Assembly (NCBI GenBank): GCA_915063485.1
Contig: CAJZDJ010000002.1
Span: forward strand, 1-50,453
Length of the DNA stretch: 50,453 nt
Source of the DNA: an uncultured Actinomyces sp.
GTDB taxonomy: Bacteria > Actinomycetota > Actinomycetes > Actinomycetales > Actinomycetaceae
Direction of reading: 5' to 3'
Shown: positions 27,646 through 35,613 of the stretch, in pieces
Layout: each line of letters opens with the position of its first letter
Numbering within the stretch: position 1 is the stretch's first letter
Notes under the pieces: generated by a model
Told to the model about the DNA's origin: nothing
Databases searched by the model: none
The model's input: the letters and a program-made list of their open reading frames with translations, nothing else
Program-made: the position numbers and the translations under genes

Positions 27646-28578
27646 CTATGCACGCGGCCAGGGAGTATTCCCTCGCCGAGCCGGCTCCTCACGCACACGC
27701 TGAGGTACTACCAGCACTGGGCAGCTTGCGTGGCTGAGGACGGCTTGAGAGGTGGAGCCGAGCAGGATTCCAGAGAAGCCGCCGCGACCGCGAGAGCCCA
27801 CCACTATCAGGTCTACCGCAGTAGAGAACTCAGCCATGAGTTCTGCTGCGTTCCCGTCTAGCACGTGCCGGCGCACGCGCACATCCGGGTAATCCTTGGT
27901 AACTGCAGCGATCGTGCGATCTAAGCCTGCGCGTAGATCGTTAACAACTTCTTCATGGTCTACAGCGGCCGGTAGCCAGGCCAGTGCGCCTGAGCCAGCC
28001 GCGATGGGTACGGCAGCGATGGCGGTGAGCTCTGCATTCCACAGGTGTGAGGCTACCACTGCAGCAGTCAGCGCCTTGCGGGACGAGTCAGAACCGTCAA
28101 CACCCACCACGATGCGCCTTACCGGCGTGAAGGCCGATCCCTCTTTGTGTTGAGGCACAACCGCCACCGGGCAGTGGGCGTGAGCAGGAAGTGCTGAGGA
28201 GACGGCACCTAGTAGGCGGTCAGCGAAGCCGCCGCCACCACGAGTACCTACTACCGCAAGGCTAGCCTCGCGCGATAGTTCCACTAGCACCCCAGTGGGA
28301 TCGCCAGTCTCCAGCGCACTGGTTACCGGCACATTGGCCTCACGCACAATGGCTTCGGCCTCTTCAATAACTTTTTGGGCACCAGCCCGAATTGCACTGT
28401 CGTCAATACCGGCATATCCACCATCTAGCGAACCTGCCGTGAACGAAGGCAAAGAATACGCACAAACTAAGTGCACACGAGCACCGGAGTGCGCCGCGTG
28501 TTGTACTGCCCACCGCAGAGCTTCCAGCGACTCAAGCGAGCCGTCTACGCCCACGAGGACAACATTGTCTGTGGTCAT
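27646..28578 (-). CDS. Tandem universal stress protein (UspA x2)
   Basis: 310 residues made of two Usp domains. Domain 1 begins VVLVGVDGSLESLEALRWAV and ends with GTRGGGGFADRLLGAVSSALPAHAHCPV. Domain 2 begins IVVGVDGSDSSRKAL and ends with GSRGRGGFSGILLGSTSQAVLSHASCPVLVV. The GxxGxGG(x)9G(S) pattern of both repeats fits ATP-binding Usp proteins. A ribosome site AGGAAGG precedes the ATG at about 9 bases. Such proteins help actinobacteria in starvation and low-oxygen states; the target is unknown. Single-gene unit. Confidence 0.94.
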   Translation of the reverse strand: MTTDNVVLVGVDGSLESLEALRWAVQHAAHSGARVHLVCAYSLPSFTAGSLDGGYAGIDDSAIRAGAQKVIEEAEAIVREANVPVTSALETGDPTGVLVELSREASLAVVGTRGGGGFADRLLGAVSSALPAHAHCPVAVVPQHKEGSAFTPVRRIVVGVDGSDSSRKALTAAVVASHLWNAELTAIAAVPIAAGSGALAWLPAAVDHEEVVNDLRAGLDRTIAAVTKDYPDVRVRRHVLDGNAAELMAEFSTAVDLIVVGSRGRGGFSGILLGSTSQAVLSHASCPVLVVPQRVREEPARRGNTPWPRA

Positions 28579-29127
28579 TGGTCGACACCTTCCTAACTAC
28601 GGTTCACTTGAAGGCATGAGGACCGACACGCCTCCTAAGTGAGGTATACGACACTGTATCGCAATTATTCGCTATTTGCACCCATGGAGTTTGCATATTT
28701 TCAGACGTCTATGCAGATCAAAAGCATTTTGTAGCAGACTTAGTGGCATGTAGCAAGCTTTGTACCACTTGCACTATTGGCAGTATTTACGCGGCTTACA
28801 CACCAATCAATGGTCAACTAAGTCAGTTGCTCATAACATAGCCTGTCAGCGTTAATGTGTTGACAAACACATTCTTGCGGGTGCCCATTTTTGGTTGCAC
28901 TTCAGTGTGCCTTTAGTCCTATGGCCGACGTCGCCGCCCACCCTCCAGCGCCGTGACCAGATCCACAGCGCTACTTACCGGCACTATTAGCCCAGCACCG
29001 CCAAGCCCCACCTAACCACTAGAGCCACTAGCTAACCGCAGCGGCGCCGTCGACCCCACAAGAACCCACAGCGGAGCGACACGAAAACCACAGACTAGGG
29101 CTGCCCACGGGCAACGGCGCAGACAAA
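28579..29127. other. 550-base stretch without a gene
   Basis: No coding frame with recognised protein or ribosome site was found on either strand. The first 330 bases are A/T-rich and should hold the universal stress gene promoter. An inverted repeat lies at 28854-28873 (AATGTGTT, GACA, AACACATT) and includes a perfect TTGACA without a matching -10. The rest (28920-29127) is C-rich with many short CCAC- and ACCGC-type words and may be decayed coding DNA. Confidence 0.4.
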
Positions 29128-29157
29128 CAAAAAGAGGGCCCGCACATGCGGACCCTC
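29128..29157 (-). terminator. Terminator of the NlpC/P60 gene
   Basis: Minus-strand stem GAGGGTCCGC, loop ATGT, GCGGGCCCTC (one T-G pair), then TTTTTG. It lies 17 bases after the stop. Confidence 0.88.
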
Positions 29158-29173
29158 CCTACCTTAGCTAAAT

Positions 29174-29989
29174 TCAGGAAATGCGCAGGTAAGTGGCGCC
29201 GGAGTAGACAGCGGCGTACTGCACACCGAGCGATTCGTTGGCAGCATCAACCATCATGCCGTTACCCATGTAGATACCTACGTGGCCAGGCCACCACACA
29301 ACGTCACCGGGGCGAGCCTCGGATGCGCTGACAACGGTACCGGCAGCGCGGATACCTTCACTCTGGTGGGGCAGGCTTACACCGAACTGGGCGTAAACGT
29401 AGGAAACCAGACCGGAGCAGTCAAAGCCGGAGGGGCTAGAGCCACCCCATACGTAGGGAACACCTACATACTGCATGGCCAGGGCGGCCACTGAGGAAGC
29501 GCTAGCGCTAGCGGCCGGAGCCGGGGTTTCAGCCTGGGTGGCAGTAGAGCTAGAGGACTCGCTCTCAGATTCATTCTGAGTGGCAGCGGGGGTCTCTTCG
29601 GCCTCAGCCTTGTCCTTGGTGGTGTCAGCGGCAGGGGTGGCAGTAGCGGCGGGGGCCGGCTCTGCCTTCTTCTCAACACTTACACCGGCCTGGGCCGAAG
29701 AGTCAGCGCTCCACTGGACGTCATCAGAGACATCGAGAGCGGCGTTAGTAGTTACGGCTTCGCGTGCATCAAGAGCCACGGTGGTAACAGAGGCGCTCTT
29801 AAGAGTACCTGCACTGTTCGCGGCCTGGGTGCTGGTGCCGGATGCGGCCGCACCGGAAGCAACCACAGTAAGAGCGAGACCCGAGGATGCAGCGACGGCT
29901 AGGGAGCGACGCACCATGGGGGAGGCACCGACCAGCGAGTTAAGTGGGTGGGCTGCCTTACGGTGGCGCGCAGAGGACGTCTTAGACAT
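29174..29989 (-). CDS. Secreted NlpC/P60 cell-wall hydrolase
   Basis: 271 residues. A basic N-terminus and hydrophobic run (SLAVAASSGLALTVVASG) serve for export. Residues 50-155 are a long alanine-, glutamate- and threonine-rich linker with no fold. Residues 160-271 are a C40 peptidase domain: YVGVPYVWGGSSPSGFDCSG with catalytic cysteine at 191, RPGDVVWW, and GHVGIYMG with the histidine at 236. The enzyme would cut D-iGlu-diaminopimelate or related bonds in wall peptides during growth and separation. The message carries a structured leader of about 170 bases that could control it (see 30005). GTTTGAG then CAGGAG precede the ATG. Confidence 0.92.
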   Translation of the reverse strand: MSKTSSARHRKAAHPLNSLVGASPMVRRSLAVAASSGLALTVVASGAAASGTSTQAANSAGTLKSASVTTVALDAREAVTTNAALDVSDDVQWSADSSAQAGVSVEKKAEPAPAATATPAADTTKDKAEAEETPAATQNESESESSSSTATQAETPAPAASASASSVAALAMQYVGVPYVWGGSSPSGFDCSGLVSYVYAQFGVSLPHQSEGIRAAGTVVSASEARPGDVVWWPGHVGIYMGNGMMVDAANESLGVQYAAVYSGATYLRIS

Positions 29990-30004
29990 TGGTTTCTCCT
30001 GTTT

Positions 30005-30156
30005 GAGCCTTACGGGGTTACCTTAGCGGAAATTTCCACTAGATGCGCATCAGCGCCTAGGTAACTCCGGTCCCGTTAGCCGGATCTGTGTTCCACTTCG
30101 GCCATAACGGGACTTGGCTCTGACCTCCGCGATCGCAAACCGGTATGGTTCGCGAC
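30005..30156 (-). promoter_or_regulatory. Structured RNA leader of the NlpC gene, riboswitch candidate
   Basis: On the minus strand, in order: hairpin TCGCGAACC/GGTTTGCGA (loop 5); P1 GAGCC closing with GGCTC (30116-30120 with 30005-30009); inside it P2 TCCCGTTA/TAACGGGA (8 bp perfect); and GGAGTTACCT pairing with AGGTAACCCC (one mismatch). The ribosome site lies just after the closing stem. c-di-AMP (ydaO-type) riboswitches commonly precede NlpC/P60 genes in actinobacteria, and the 3' end GGTAACCCCGTAAGGC recalls their last conserved block, but the front consensus is not clear. So a structured leader is well supported; its class is not. Confidence 0.5.
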
Positions 30157-30163
30157 AGGTAAG

Positions 30164-30193
30164 ACTGTAGCCTAAATTCAAGCCGGTTGTCAC
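30164..30193 (-). promoter_or_regulatory. Candidate promoter of the NlpC gene
   Basis: Minus-strand GTGACA (30188-30193), 18 bases, TACAGT (30164-30169). The predicted transcript start, near 30157, falls exactly at the first leader hairpin, which supports both features. Confidence 0.5.
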
Positions 30194-30347
30194 AGTAAGG
30201 TAACACTTCTTGATGTAGCACGAGTCACAAGAGTAAACTTGGTTCCCGTTTTTTCCGCGCCATACCGCCATTTTGTTTCGCACTGTCAGCTTAGAAATTG
30301 CTCTTGTGATTTGCCGCCAGTGACCATGATTTATTCAACTTTTGGAA

Positions 30348-30385
30348 CAAAAAGGCGACGACGTAGCCCTACCTACGTCGTCGCC
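30348..30385 (-). terminator. Terminator of the dtxR-type gene
   Basis: A 13-bp perfect stem (GGCGACGACGTAG with CTACGTCGTCGCC, loop 6) followed on the minus strand by TTTTTGTT, 48 bases after the stop. Confidence 0.9.
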
Positions 30386-30432
30386 TGACGGTGGCTGAGC
30401 TGCGCACTAACGCCCGCTCGGCCCTACTTTGA

Positions 30433-31107
30433 TCAGCTGCGGAAAATAAAGGCGTGACGCGCAATGGCGTCGGTTAGGAAGATACGGGCGCCCGCATCGG
30501 TGGTGACAATGACGCCGTGGGCATCAGTGCTGATATTTACTGACACTCCGGGGGCAATACCGGCCTTGTTGATCTCAGTAAAGACCTCTTCACGGGCCTG
30601 TACCGGCTCACCTAGGCGCTTGATTACACCGCGCTGCACTCCCCGACGACGCGCCTCTTCTACGCTCATCTCGTCGGCTGCCGGGGCGGGGCGCTGCTCA
30701 CCCGCTTCAGGAATGGGGTTACCGAAGGGGTCTACGCCCGGGTCATCTAGTACGGCCAGCAGACGCGCCTCGACGTCGTCGCTCATTACGTGCTCCCAGC
30801 GGCAAGCCTCCTGATGCACCAGATTGCGGTCCAGGCGGATCACATCTAGTAACAGTCGCTCAGCTAGGCGGTGCTTGCGTACCACCTCGGTAGCGCGGTG
30901 ACGACCGGCGTCAGTTAGCTCAAGGGAACGGTCGGGGGCCACATGAATTAGGCCGTCACGCTCCATACGGGCCACAGTCTGGCTAACCGTGGGGCCAGAA
31001 TGGTCTAGGCGCTCCACAATGCGTGCGCGCAGCGGCGTGACGCCGTCCTCTTCAAGCTCGTAAACCGTCTTGAGGTACATTTCGGTGGTGTCGATTAAGT
31101 CGCTCAT
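30433..31107 (-). CDS. DtxR/IdeR-type metal-dependent repressor
   Basis: 224 residues. An N-terminal winged helix (TEMYLKTVYELEEDGV, SGPTVSQTVARMERDGL) is followed by the dimer/metal domain and a C-terminal SH3-like FeoA domain. All known DtxR metal ligands fall at the very same numbers: M10, C102, E105, H106 in site 2 and H79, E83, H98 in site 1 (RKHRLAERLL, VHQEACRWEHVM). The cysteine at 102 points to iron rather than manganese sensing. It would repress iron uptake or siderophore genes when iron is plentiful; no clear 19-base DtxR box was found in this window. An inverted repeat ACCTCA(6)TGAGGT lies 55 bases upstream. No good ribosome site precedes the ATG. Confidence 0.95.
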   Translation of the reverse strand: MSDLIDTTEMYLKTVYELEEDGVTPLRARIVERLDHSGPTVSQTVARMERDGLIHVAPDRSLELTDAGRHRATEVVRKHRLAERLLLDVIRLDRNLVHQEACRWEHVMSDDVEARLLAVLDDPGVDPFGNPIPEAGEQRPAPAADEMSVEEARRRGVQRGVIKRLGEPVQAREEVFTEINKAGIAPGVSVNISTDAHGVIVTTDAGARIFLTDAIARHAFIFRS

Positions 31108-31161
31108 GGTGTAACGCGGGGACCCTTCGGGATGGTGCAGTTAAGGCAGCGTTATTGCTAA

Positions 31162-31179
31162 ACCTCATCCAACTGAGGT
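31162..31179. promoter_or_regulatory. Short inverted repeat upstream of dtxR-type gene
   Basis: ACCTCA, six bases, TGAGGT. Lies in the 114-base gap where the promoter should be. It does not match the DtxR box and its meaning is open. Confidence 0.3.
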
Positions 31180-31221
31180 CAGGCTATCACTCCCAGGTTT
31201 ACTGAGGCACTCCTAACCCGC

Positions 31222-32541
31222 CTAGCAACGCTTTAACTGGTCATCTTGTGGCGAAATAAGGCCGTTTTCATTGTCGGCCTCACCCTGGCGCAATCGCACG
31301 GTTTCCACAAAAGGCGCGTGACGCAAATACCTAAGGCGAATATTCCAGGCTTTAAAAGCCCACAGGCTAACCAGCGCGGCCACCGACATTGAACTAATTC
31401 CACCAGCTATCAGGGCGGCGCGCGGCCCAAAAGCGTCCGATAGCCACCCCACCACAGGTGAGCCGATCGGCGTCGCCCCTAGCAACACCATTACATATAG
31501 GCTCATTACCCGCCCCCGCACCGCCTCCGGGGTGGTTAGCTGCACACTCTGGTTGGCGGCGGTAAGCAGGCTAAGCACAAAGAAACCTACCGGGATAGAA
31601 GCCGCCATAAAGGTGTAATAGTTAGGCATCAAAGCCAAAATACAGGTGGTTACCCCCAGCCCCAGGGCCCCAATAATCACCAGCCGCACCCGCGAGTCAC
31701 GGCGTCGGGCCGCCACTAGCGCCCCGGTAAGCGAGCCGATAGCAAAAGCACTAGAAACATTGCCGTATGCGTCAGCCTCCATATGGAAGGTGGAACGTAC
31801 CATTGCAGCTAAGGTGACCGGGAAGTTAAGGGTCATGGCGCTAACGACGGCGACCACCACCATAATCACCAAGATGTCGCTGCGTGAACGCAGGTAGACC
31901 ACCCCTTCACGGAGCTGTCCAGGTTTAGGTTTAGAGCGCTCCACCTCGCGAAAGTGACGCCTGGGGGTCAAGATCAGCGCCGCCATCGGCATTAAGAAGG
32001 TCAGTGCGTTGATACCAAACACCCAACCTTCACCAACCCAGTTAATAACCAAACCAGCAAAAGCGGGGCCAATTAAGCGGGCCGCGTTAAAGCTGGTGGC
32101 GTTTAGCCCCACCGCATTAGATAGCGAGTCAACCGGCACCATAGAAGCCACAAAAGTTTGGCGCACCGGGGCGTCATAGGCGGCCACCACCCCAGCCAGT
32201 GCCGCCGCCACATACACATGCCACAGCTGCACCTGACCACTGATCACATCTGCTGCCAGCAGGGCACTAATTAAACTCATTAAACCCTGGGTGCATACCA
32301 GTAATTTACGTGGATTGACCCGGTCGGCCACCACCCCGGCATGGGGCGAGAACAGCAGGGATGGACCAAATTGCAGGGCGCTAACTACACCCACCGCATA
32401 GGCGGAATCGTTGGTAAGTGTGCGCAGCACCAGCCAGTCTTGGGCGATGCGCTGCATCCAGGTGCCGATATTGGCAATCAGGGCACTAAAAAACCAGATG
32501 CGGTAAGCGGGATATTTCAGGGATGCGAAAGTTTCTCTCAC
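31222..32541 (-). CDS. MFS exporter, EntS-like
   Basis: 439 residues, 12 predicted membrane segments. N-terminal FASLKYPAYRIWFFSALIANIG and MQRIAQDWLVL are typical of the MFS_3 family, which includes the enterobactin exporter EntS; FSPHAGVVADRVNPRKLL is the motif A region; DAPVRQTFVASMVP and NATSFNAARLIGPAFAGLV follow. The C-terminal 40 residues are hydrophilic. It starts with GTG; AAGGAGG lies about 11 bases upstream. Its gene precedes the dtxR-type gene by 114 bases on the same strand, so export of a metal chelator is possible but not shown. Any drug or metabolite would fit as well. Confidence 0.88.
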   Translation of the reverse strand: MRETFASLKYPAYRIWFFSALIANIGTWMQRIAQDWLVLRTLTNDSAYAVGVVSALQFGPSLLFSPHAGVVADRVNPRKLLVCTQGLMSLISALLAADVISGQVQLWHVYVAAALAGVVAAYDAPVRQTFVASMVPVDSLSNAVGLNATSFNAARLIGPAFAGLVINWVGEGWVFGINALTFLMPMAALILTPRRHFREVERSKPKPGQLREGVVYLRSRSDILVIMVVVAVVSAMTLNFPVTLAAMVRSTFHMEADAYGNVSSAFAIGSLTGALVAARRRDSRVRLVIIGALGLGVTTCILALMPNYYTFMAASIPVGFFVLSLLTAANQSVQLTTPEAVRGRVMSLYVMVLLGATPIGSPVVGWLSDAFGPRAALIAGGISSMSVAALVSLWAFKAWNIRLRYLRHAPFVETVRLRQGEADNENGLISPQDDQLKRC

Positions 32542-32589
32542 GTAAAAGCTAGCCTCCTTAAGGTTCTAAATTTTACGCCTGCCCCTGTC

Positions 32590-32640
32590 CCAGCCACGTC
32601 ACCACTCGCCCCAGCCGCGTCACCACTCGTCCCGGCCGCG
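32590..32640. repeat. 21-bp tandem repeat in intergenic DNA
   Basis: The unit CCAGCCRCGTCACCACTCGYC is present at 32590-32610 and 32611-32631, with a third partial copy to 32640. The 301-base gap 32542-32842 otherwise holds the MFS ribosome site, a GC-rich stretch without a gene and the purine permease terminator. Confidence 0.85.
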
Positions 32641-32790
32641 CCGCCCCCGCTGCAAGTCAAGTTACGACGACGCCGTCCGCCCCTCCCAGCGCACCATCAA
32701 CCCCCTGGAAACTGGAGGCAGCGGGCAAAGCCGCGAGCGCCGTCGGCCCTAAAAACCTGGTCCTAAAACCAGGCCCTTGAAGCGGCAACG

Positions 32791-32824
32791 AAAAAAGGGG
32801 GGCGCAGCTAAAAGCCGCACCCCC
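32791..32824 (-). terminator. Terminator of the purine permease gene
   Basis: Minus-strand stem GGGGGTGCGGC, loop TTTTA, GCTGCGCCCCC (two wobble pairs), then TTTTTT; 19 bases after the stop. Confidence 0.9.
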
Positions 32825-32842
32825 TTATGGGTTTATAAGGAA

Positions 32843-34294
32843 TCAGCTGACACCCAAAATGGCCTTAATGGGGGCCAGAGTGAAGTAAACCAGGAACAGC
32901 ACGGCAGTCAGCCACATCAGCGGGTGAATCTGCTTGACCTTTCCGCGAGCCACAGCCAGCACCACGTAAGACAAGAAGCCAGCACCAATACCGTTAGTAA
33001 TGGAGTAGCTGAAGGGCATCATGGCAATGGTCAGGAAGGACGGGATGGCGATTTCCAGGTCAGTCCAGTCAATCTCAGCCACCTGGGTCATCATCAAGAA
33101 ACCAACGATCACCAGAGCAGGCGTGGCCGCCTCGTAAGGGACCATGCTTACCAGCGGGGCAATGAACATCGACAGGAAGAACAGGCAGCCGGTAACCACA
33201 CTGGCCAAACCAGTACGGGCACCTTCACCAACACCGGTGGCGGACTCAATATAAGAGGTGTTGGAGGAAACGCCACCCACACCACCAGCAATTGCGGCTA
33301 GAGAGTCAACTACCAGGATTTCGCGGGTCTTGGGCGGGTTGCCCTCAGAGTCCAGCAGGTCACCTTCAGCACCGACGGCGATCATGGTGCCCATGGTGTC
33401 GAAGAAGTCGGCCAGCAGCAGGGTGAACACCAGCAGCACTACCGAAACAATACCTACCTTATCGATAGAACCCAGCAGGGAGAACTTACCTAGGGTTTCG
33501 AAGGAAGGCAGAGCGAAAGGTGAGCCGTGTAGGTGCGGCACGGTCAGGGACCAGCCAGTCTCGTTCTTTTTATCGACGAAAGCGCCCAGGTTGGCGAAAG
33601 CTTCAACGATGACGGCTAGCACGGTGGAGGAAAGAATACCGATCAGGATGGCGCCACGAACCTTACGCACCATCAAAATCAGGGTTAGGAATAGGCCGAA
33701 CATGAACACCAGCGTGGGCCAGCCCTGTAGCGAGCCACCCAGGCCAAGCTCTAGCGGGGCGCCACCTTTATTACTACGTACCACCTTGGAGTCAATCAGA
33801 CCAATAAGCGCAATGAAAAGGCCCAGACCAACACTGATAGCAGTCTTGAGCTGGGCGGGAACTGCGCGGAACACAGCTTCACGGAAACCGGTTAGCACTA
33901 GCAGGAGGATGAGTAGACCCTCGATCACGATTAGACCCATGGCGTCGGCATAGGTCATGCCATGCATACCAACCAGGGTGTAGGCCACCATGGCGTTGAT
34001 GCCTAGACCAGCAGCCAAAGCTAGCGGGTAGTTGGCTACTACACCCATCAGGATGGTCATAACACCGGCAATAAATGCGGTACCGGAAGCGATCTGGGCG
34101 CGGGTGCCCAGCGAAGCGATTCCGTCGTGGGGAGTGCTAAGGATAAGCGGGTTGAGCACCAAAATGTAGCTCATAGAGAAGAAGGTAACCAGGCCACCAC
34201 GTACTTCGCGGGCGACGGTGGAACCCCTTTGGGAGATCTTAAAGAACCGATCTAGCGGACTTAGTTGCGCGTTAGTAGCGCTTGCAGTACTCAC
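32843..34294 (-). CDS. NCS2 purine permease (AzgA-type, guanine/hypoxanthine)
   Basis: 483 residues, 12-14 membrane segments. Landmarks of the AzgA/PbuG branch: EVRGGLVTFFSMSYILVLNP at 29-48, GLGINAMVAYTLVG, TGFREAVFRAVPAQLK, LGLFIALIGLIDS, and DFFDTMGTMIAVG with ESATGVGEGARTGLAS, which form the substrate and cation site. The branch imports adenine, guanine or hypoxanthine with protons. Start is GTG 34294 (reads STASATNAQLSPLDRFF). It faces away from the DUF2530 gene with 149 bases between them. No purine riboswitch was recognised upstream. Confidence 0.92.
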   Translation of the reverse strand: MSTASATNAQLSPLDRFFKISQRGSTVAREVRGGLVTFFSMSYILVLNPLILSTPHDGIASLGTRAQIASGTAFIAGVMTILMGVVANYPLALAAGLGINAMVAYTLVGMHGMTYADAMGLIVIEGLLILLLVLTGFREAVFRAVPAQLKTAISVGLGLFIALIGLIDSKVVRSNKGGAPLELGLGGSLQGWPTLVFMFGLFLTLILMVRKVRGAILIGILSSTVLAVIVEAFANLGAFVDKKNETGWSLTVPHLHGSPFALPSFETLGKFSLLGSIDKVGIVSVVLLVFTLLLADFFDTMGTMIAVGAEGDLLDSEGNPPKTREILVVDSLAAIAGGVGGVSSNTSYIESATGVGEGARTGLASVVTGCLFFLSMFIAPLVSMVPYEAATPALVIVGFLMMTQVAEIDWTDLEIAIPSFLTIAMMPFSYSITNGIGAGFLSYVVLAVARGKVKQIHPLMWLTAVLFLVYFTLAPIKAILGVS

Positions 34295-34443
34295 CTACCC
34301 CATTTTGACTTTTGCGTCCAGAAAAGGGCAATATCGCCATTAGAGAACTAAATCACAGCAAGTTTTGCCACCTAACCGCTTAGTAGTATGCAGTTAGCGC
34401 CTAAGCGCCCCGAACTACCTGGTGACCGGCTTAAGGAGAAGCT

Positions 34444-35613
34444 ATGGGGATCTACGAGCAGCTTGCTGCTGAGCACGCACAGCGCGAGCGTGCGCAGCGT
34501 GAGCGCGCACAGCAGATGGCCGCTATGGCTGCCCGCGAAGCCGCCATGCGTGAAGCTGCCCAGCGTGCGCAGGCCCAGCAGGCTCAACTAGCACAGGCCC
34601 AGCATGCAGCCGCCCGCGCTGCTGCCACCCACGCCGCCACTCAGCGTGCTGCAGCCCAGCGTGCCACTGGCGCCCAAGCAGCCGCAGCCCAAGCCACTGC
34701 CGCACGTGCTGGCCAATACCCGCACTATCAGGATCCGCGCTATCAGCACGCCCCTGGCCCCGCCCAGAACTTTGTGCCCCAGCAAGCCCCTGGCCCGACG
34801 GCACCCGGCTACAACCCCACAGCTCCCGTCGCCCCAGTACCCGGCTACCCCGCAACTCCAGCACCCGGTCACCCCGCGCAGTTTGCGCCGCCAGCCCCCC
34901 AGCCTGCCGCCCGGGCTCAGTCTGCCCCCAAGGCTGGCCGCCTGCGTAGCAAGCTCTTTGGTGGCAAACGTCGCGAGCGCAAAGCTGATGCCAACCAGTT
35001 AGCAAACCGCGTCGTCGGCAATGTAGCTAATGCCGCCCAACCGGCCTTAATGGCCCCGCCTTCCCCTCCGGGCCTTCAACAAAGTGCCCCACAGCCGCCA
35101 GCTCCGGCCCCAGCCTCATCAGCTCCAGCCCCGGCGCAGTCCCAGGCCCCGCTTCCGGCAGCCCCGGCAGCCGCAGCTGCAGCCCCGACTGACGCTCCGG
35201 CGTCGGCTATTAAGCGCTTTAAAGCGCTATCCATTAAGCGCAGCCCTAAACCCAAGGCGCCTATCCCGGCGCCGGCAGATAAAAACACTGAGCACAATCT
35301 GGCGCACTATAAGTCCCTGCCCACTGTTGGCCCCGAAAATGTGGACGCGCTGCACCTAATGGCTGTGGGCACCAGCATTTGGGCCCTGGCGGCGGTGGGG
35401 CTGTCCATTTTGCTGGGCGCCACGGCTTCACGCTCGGCCGCTTTGGAAATTTGCCTATGTGGAATTGTTATTGGGGTGATCGGTATGGCTTGGGGTGGCG
35501 TGCACGAGTATCGCAAAGCCCTAGGTCGCGGCCCGTTAAGTGAAGATAACAGCACCCCTGTCGACGACGTCGCTGCCGGCGAGGCCCTTAGCCTGCGTTA
35601 CCGCGATATTTAA
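34444..35613 (+). CDS. DUF2530 membrane protein with long low-complexity N-terminus
   Basis: 389 residues; good ribosome site AAGGAGAAGCT. Residues 1-90 are an alanine-, glutamine- and arginine-rich helix or coiled coil (HAQRERAQRERAQQMAAMAA). Residues 90-290 are proline- and alanine-rich with PGY/PGH units and two basic patches (KLFGGKRRERK, RFKALSIKRSPKPK). Only the last 90 residues are a known domain: DUF2530, two membrane helices (LMAVGTSIWALAAVGLSIL, LEICLCGIVIGVIGMAWGG). Typical family members are about 80-100 residues, so some 290 residues have been added, possibly a cytoplasmic scaffold. It ends in a 4-base overlap with the convergent DUF3027 gene. Permease, DUF2530 and DUF3027 neighbours are conserved in actinobacteria. 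Function unknown. Confidence 0.75.
   Translation: MGIYEQLAAEHAQRERAQRERAQQMAAMAAREAAMREAAQRAQAQQAQLAQAQHAAARAAATHAATQRAAAQRATGAQAAAAQATAARAGQYPHYQDPRYQHAPGPAQNFVPQQAPGPTAPGYNPTAPVAPVPGYPATPAPGHPAQFAPPAPQPAARAQSAPKAGRLRSKLFGGKRRERKADANQLANRVVGNVANAAQPALMAPPSPPGLQQSAPQPPAPAPASSAPAPAQSQAPLPAAPAAAAAAPTDAPASAIKRFKALSIKRSPKPKAPIPAPADKNTEHNLAHYKSLPTVGPENVDALHLMAVGTSIWALAAVGLSILLGATASRSAALEICLCGIVIGVIGMAWGGVHEYRKALGRGPLSEDNSTPVDDVAAGEALSLRYRDI

Noticed and set aside
28854..28873. AATGTGTT/AACACATT repeat with a perfect TTGACA as a promoter
   Set aside because: No -10 hexamer lies 16-18 bases on, on either strand, and no gene follows.
30050..30283. Short minus-strand open frame upstream of NlpC
   Set aside because: It overlaps the promoter and leader hairpins and has no ribosome site or protein-like pattern.
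32542..32600. DtxR box upstream of the EntS-like exporter
   Set aside because: Only a few positions match TTAGGTTAGCCTAACC; not better than chance by eye.
32341..33301. Plus-strand open frames across the MFS-permease gap
   Set aside because: Mostly antisense to two clear membrane-protein genes; the part in the gap is repeat DNA.
34295..34443. Purine riboswitch before the NCS2 permease
   Set aside because: No conserved three-way junction sequence was recognised in the 149-base divergent gap.
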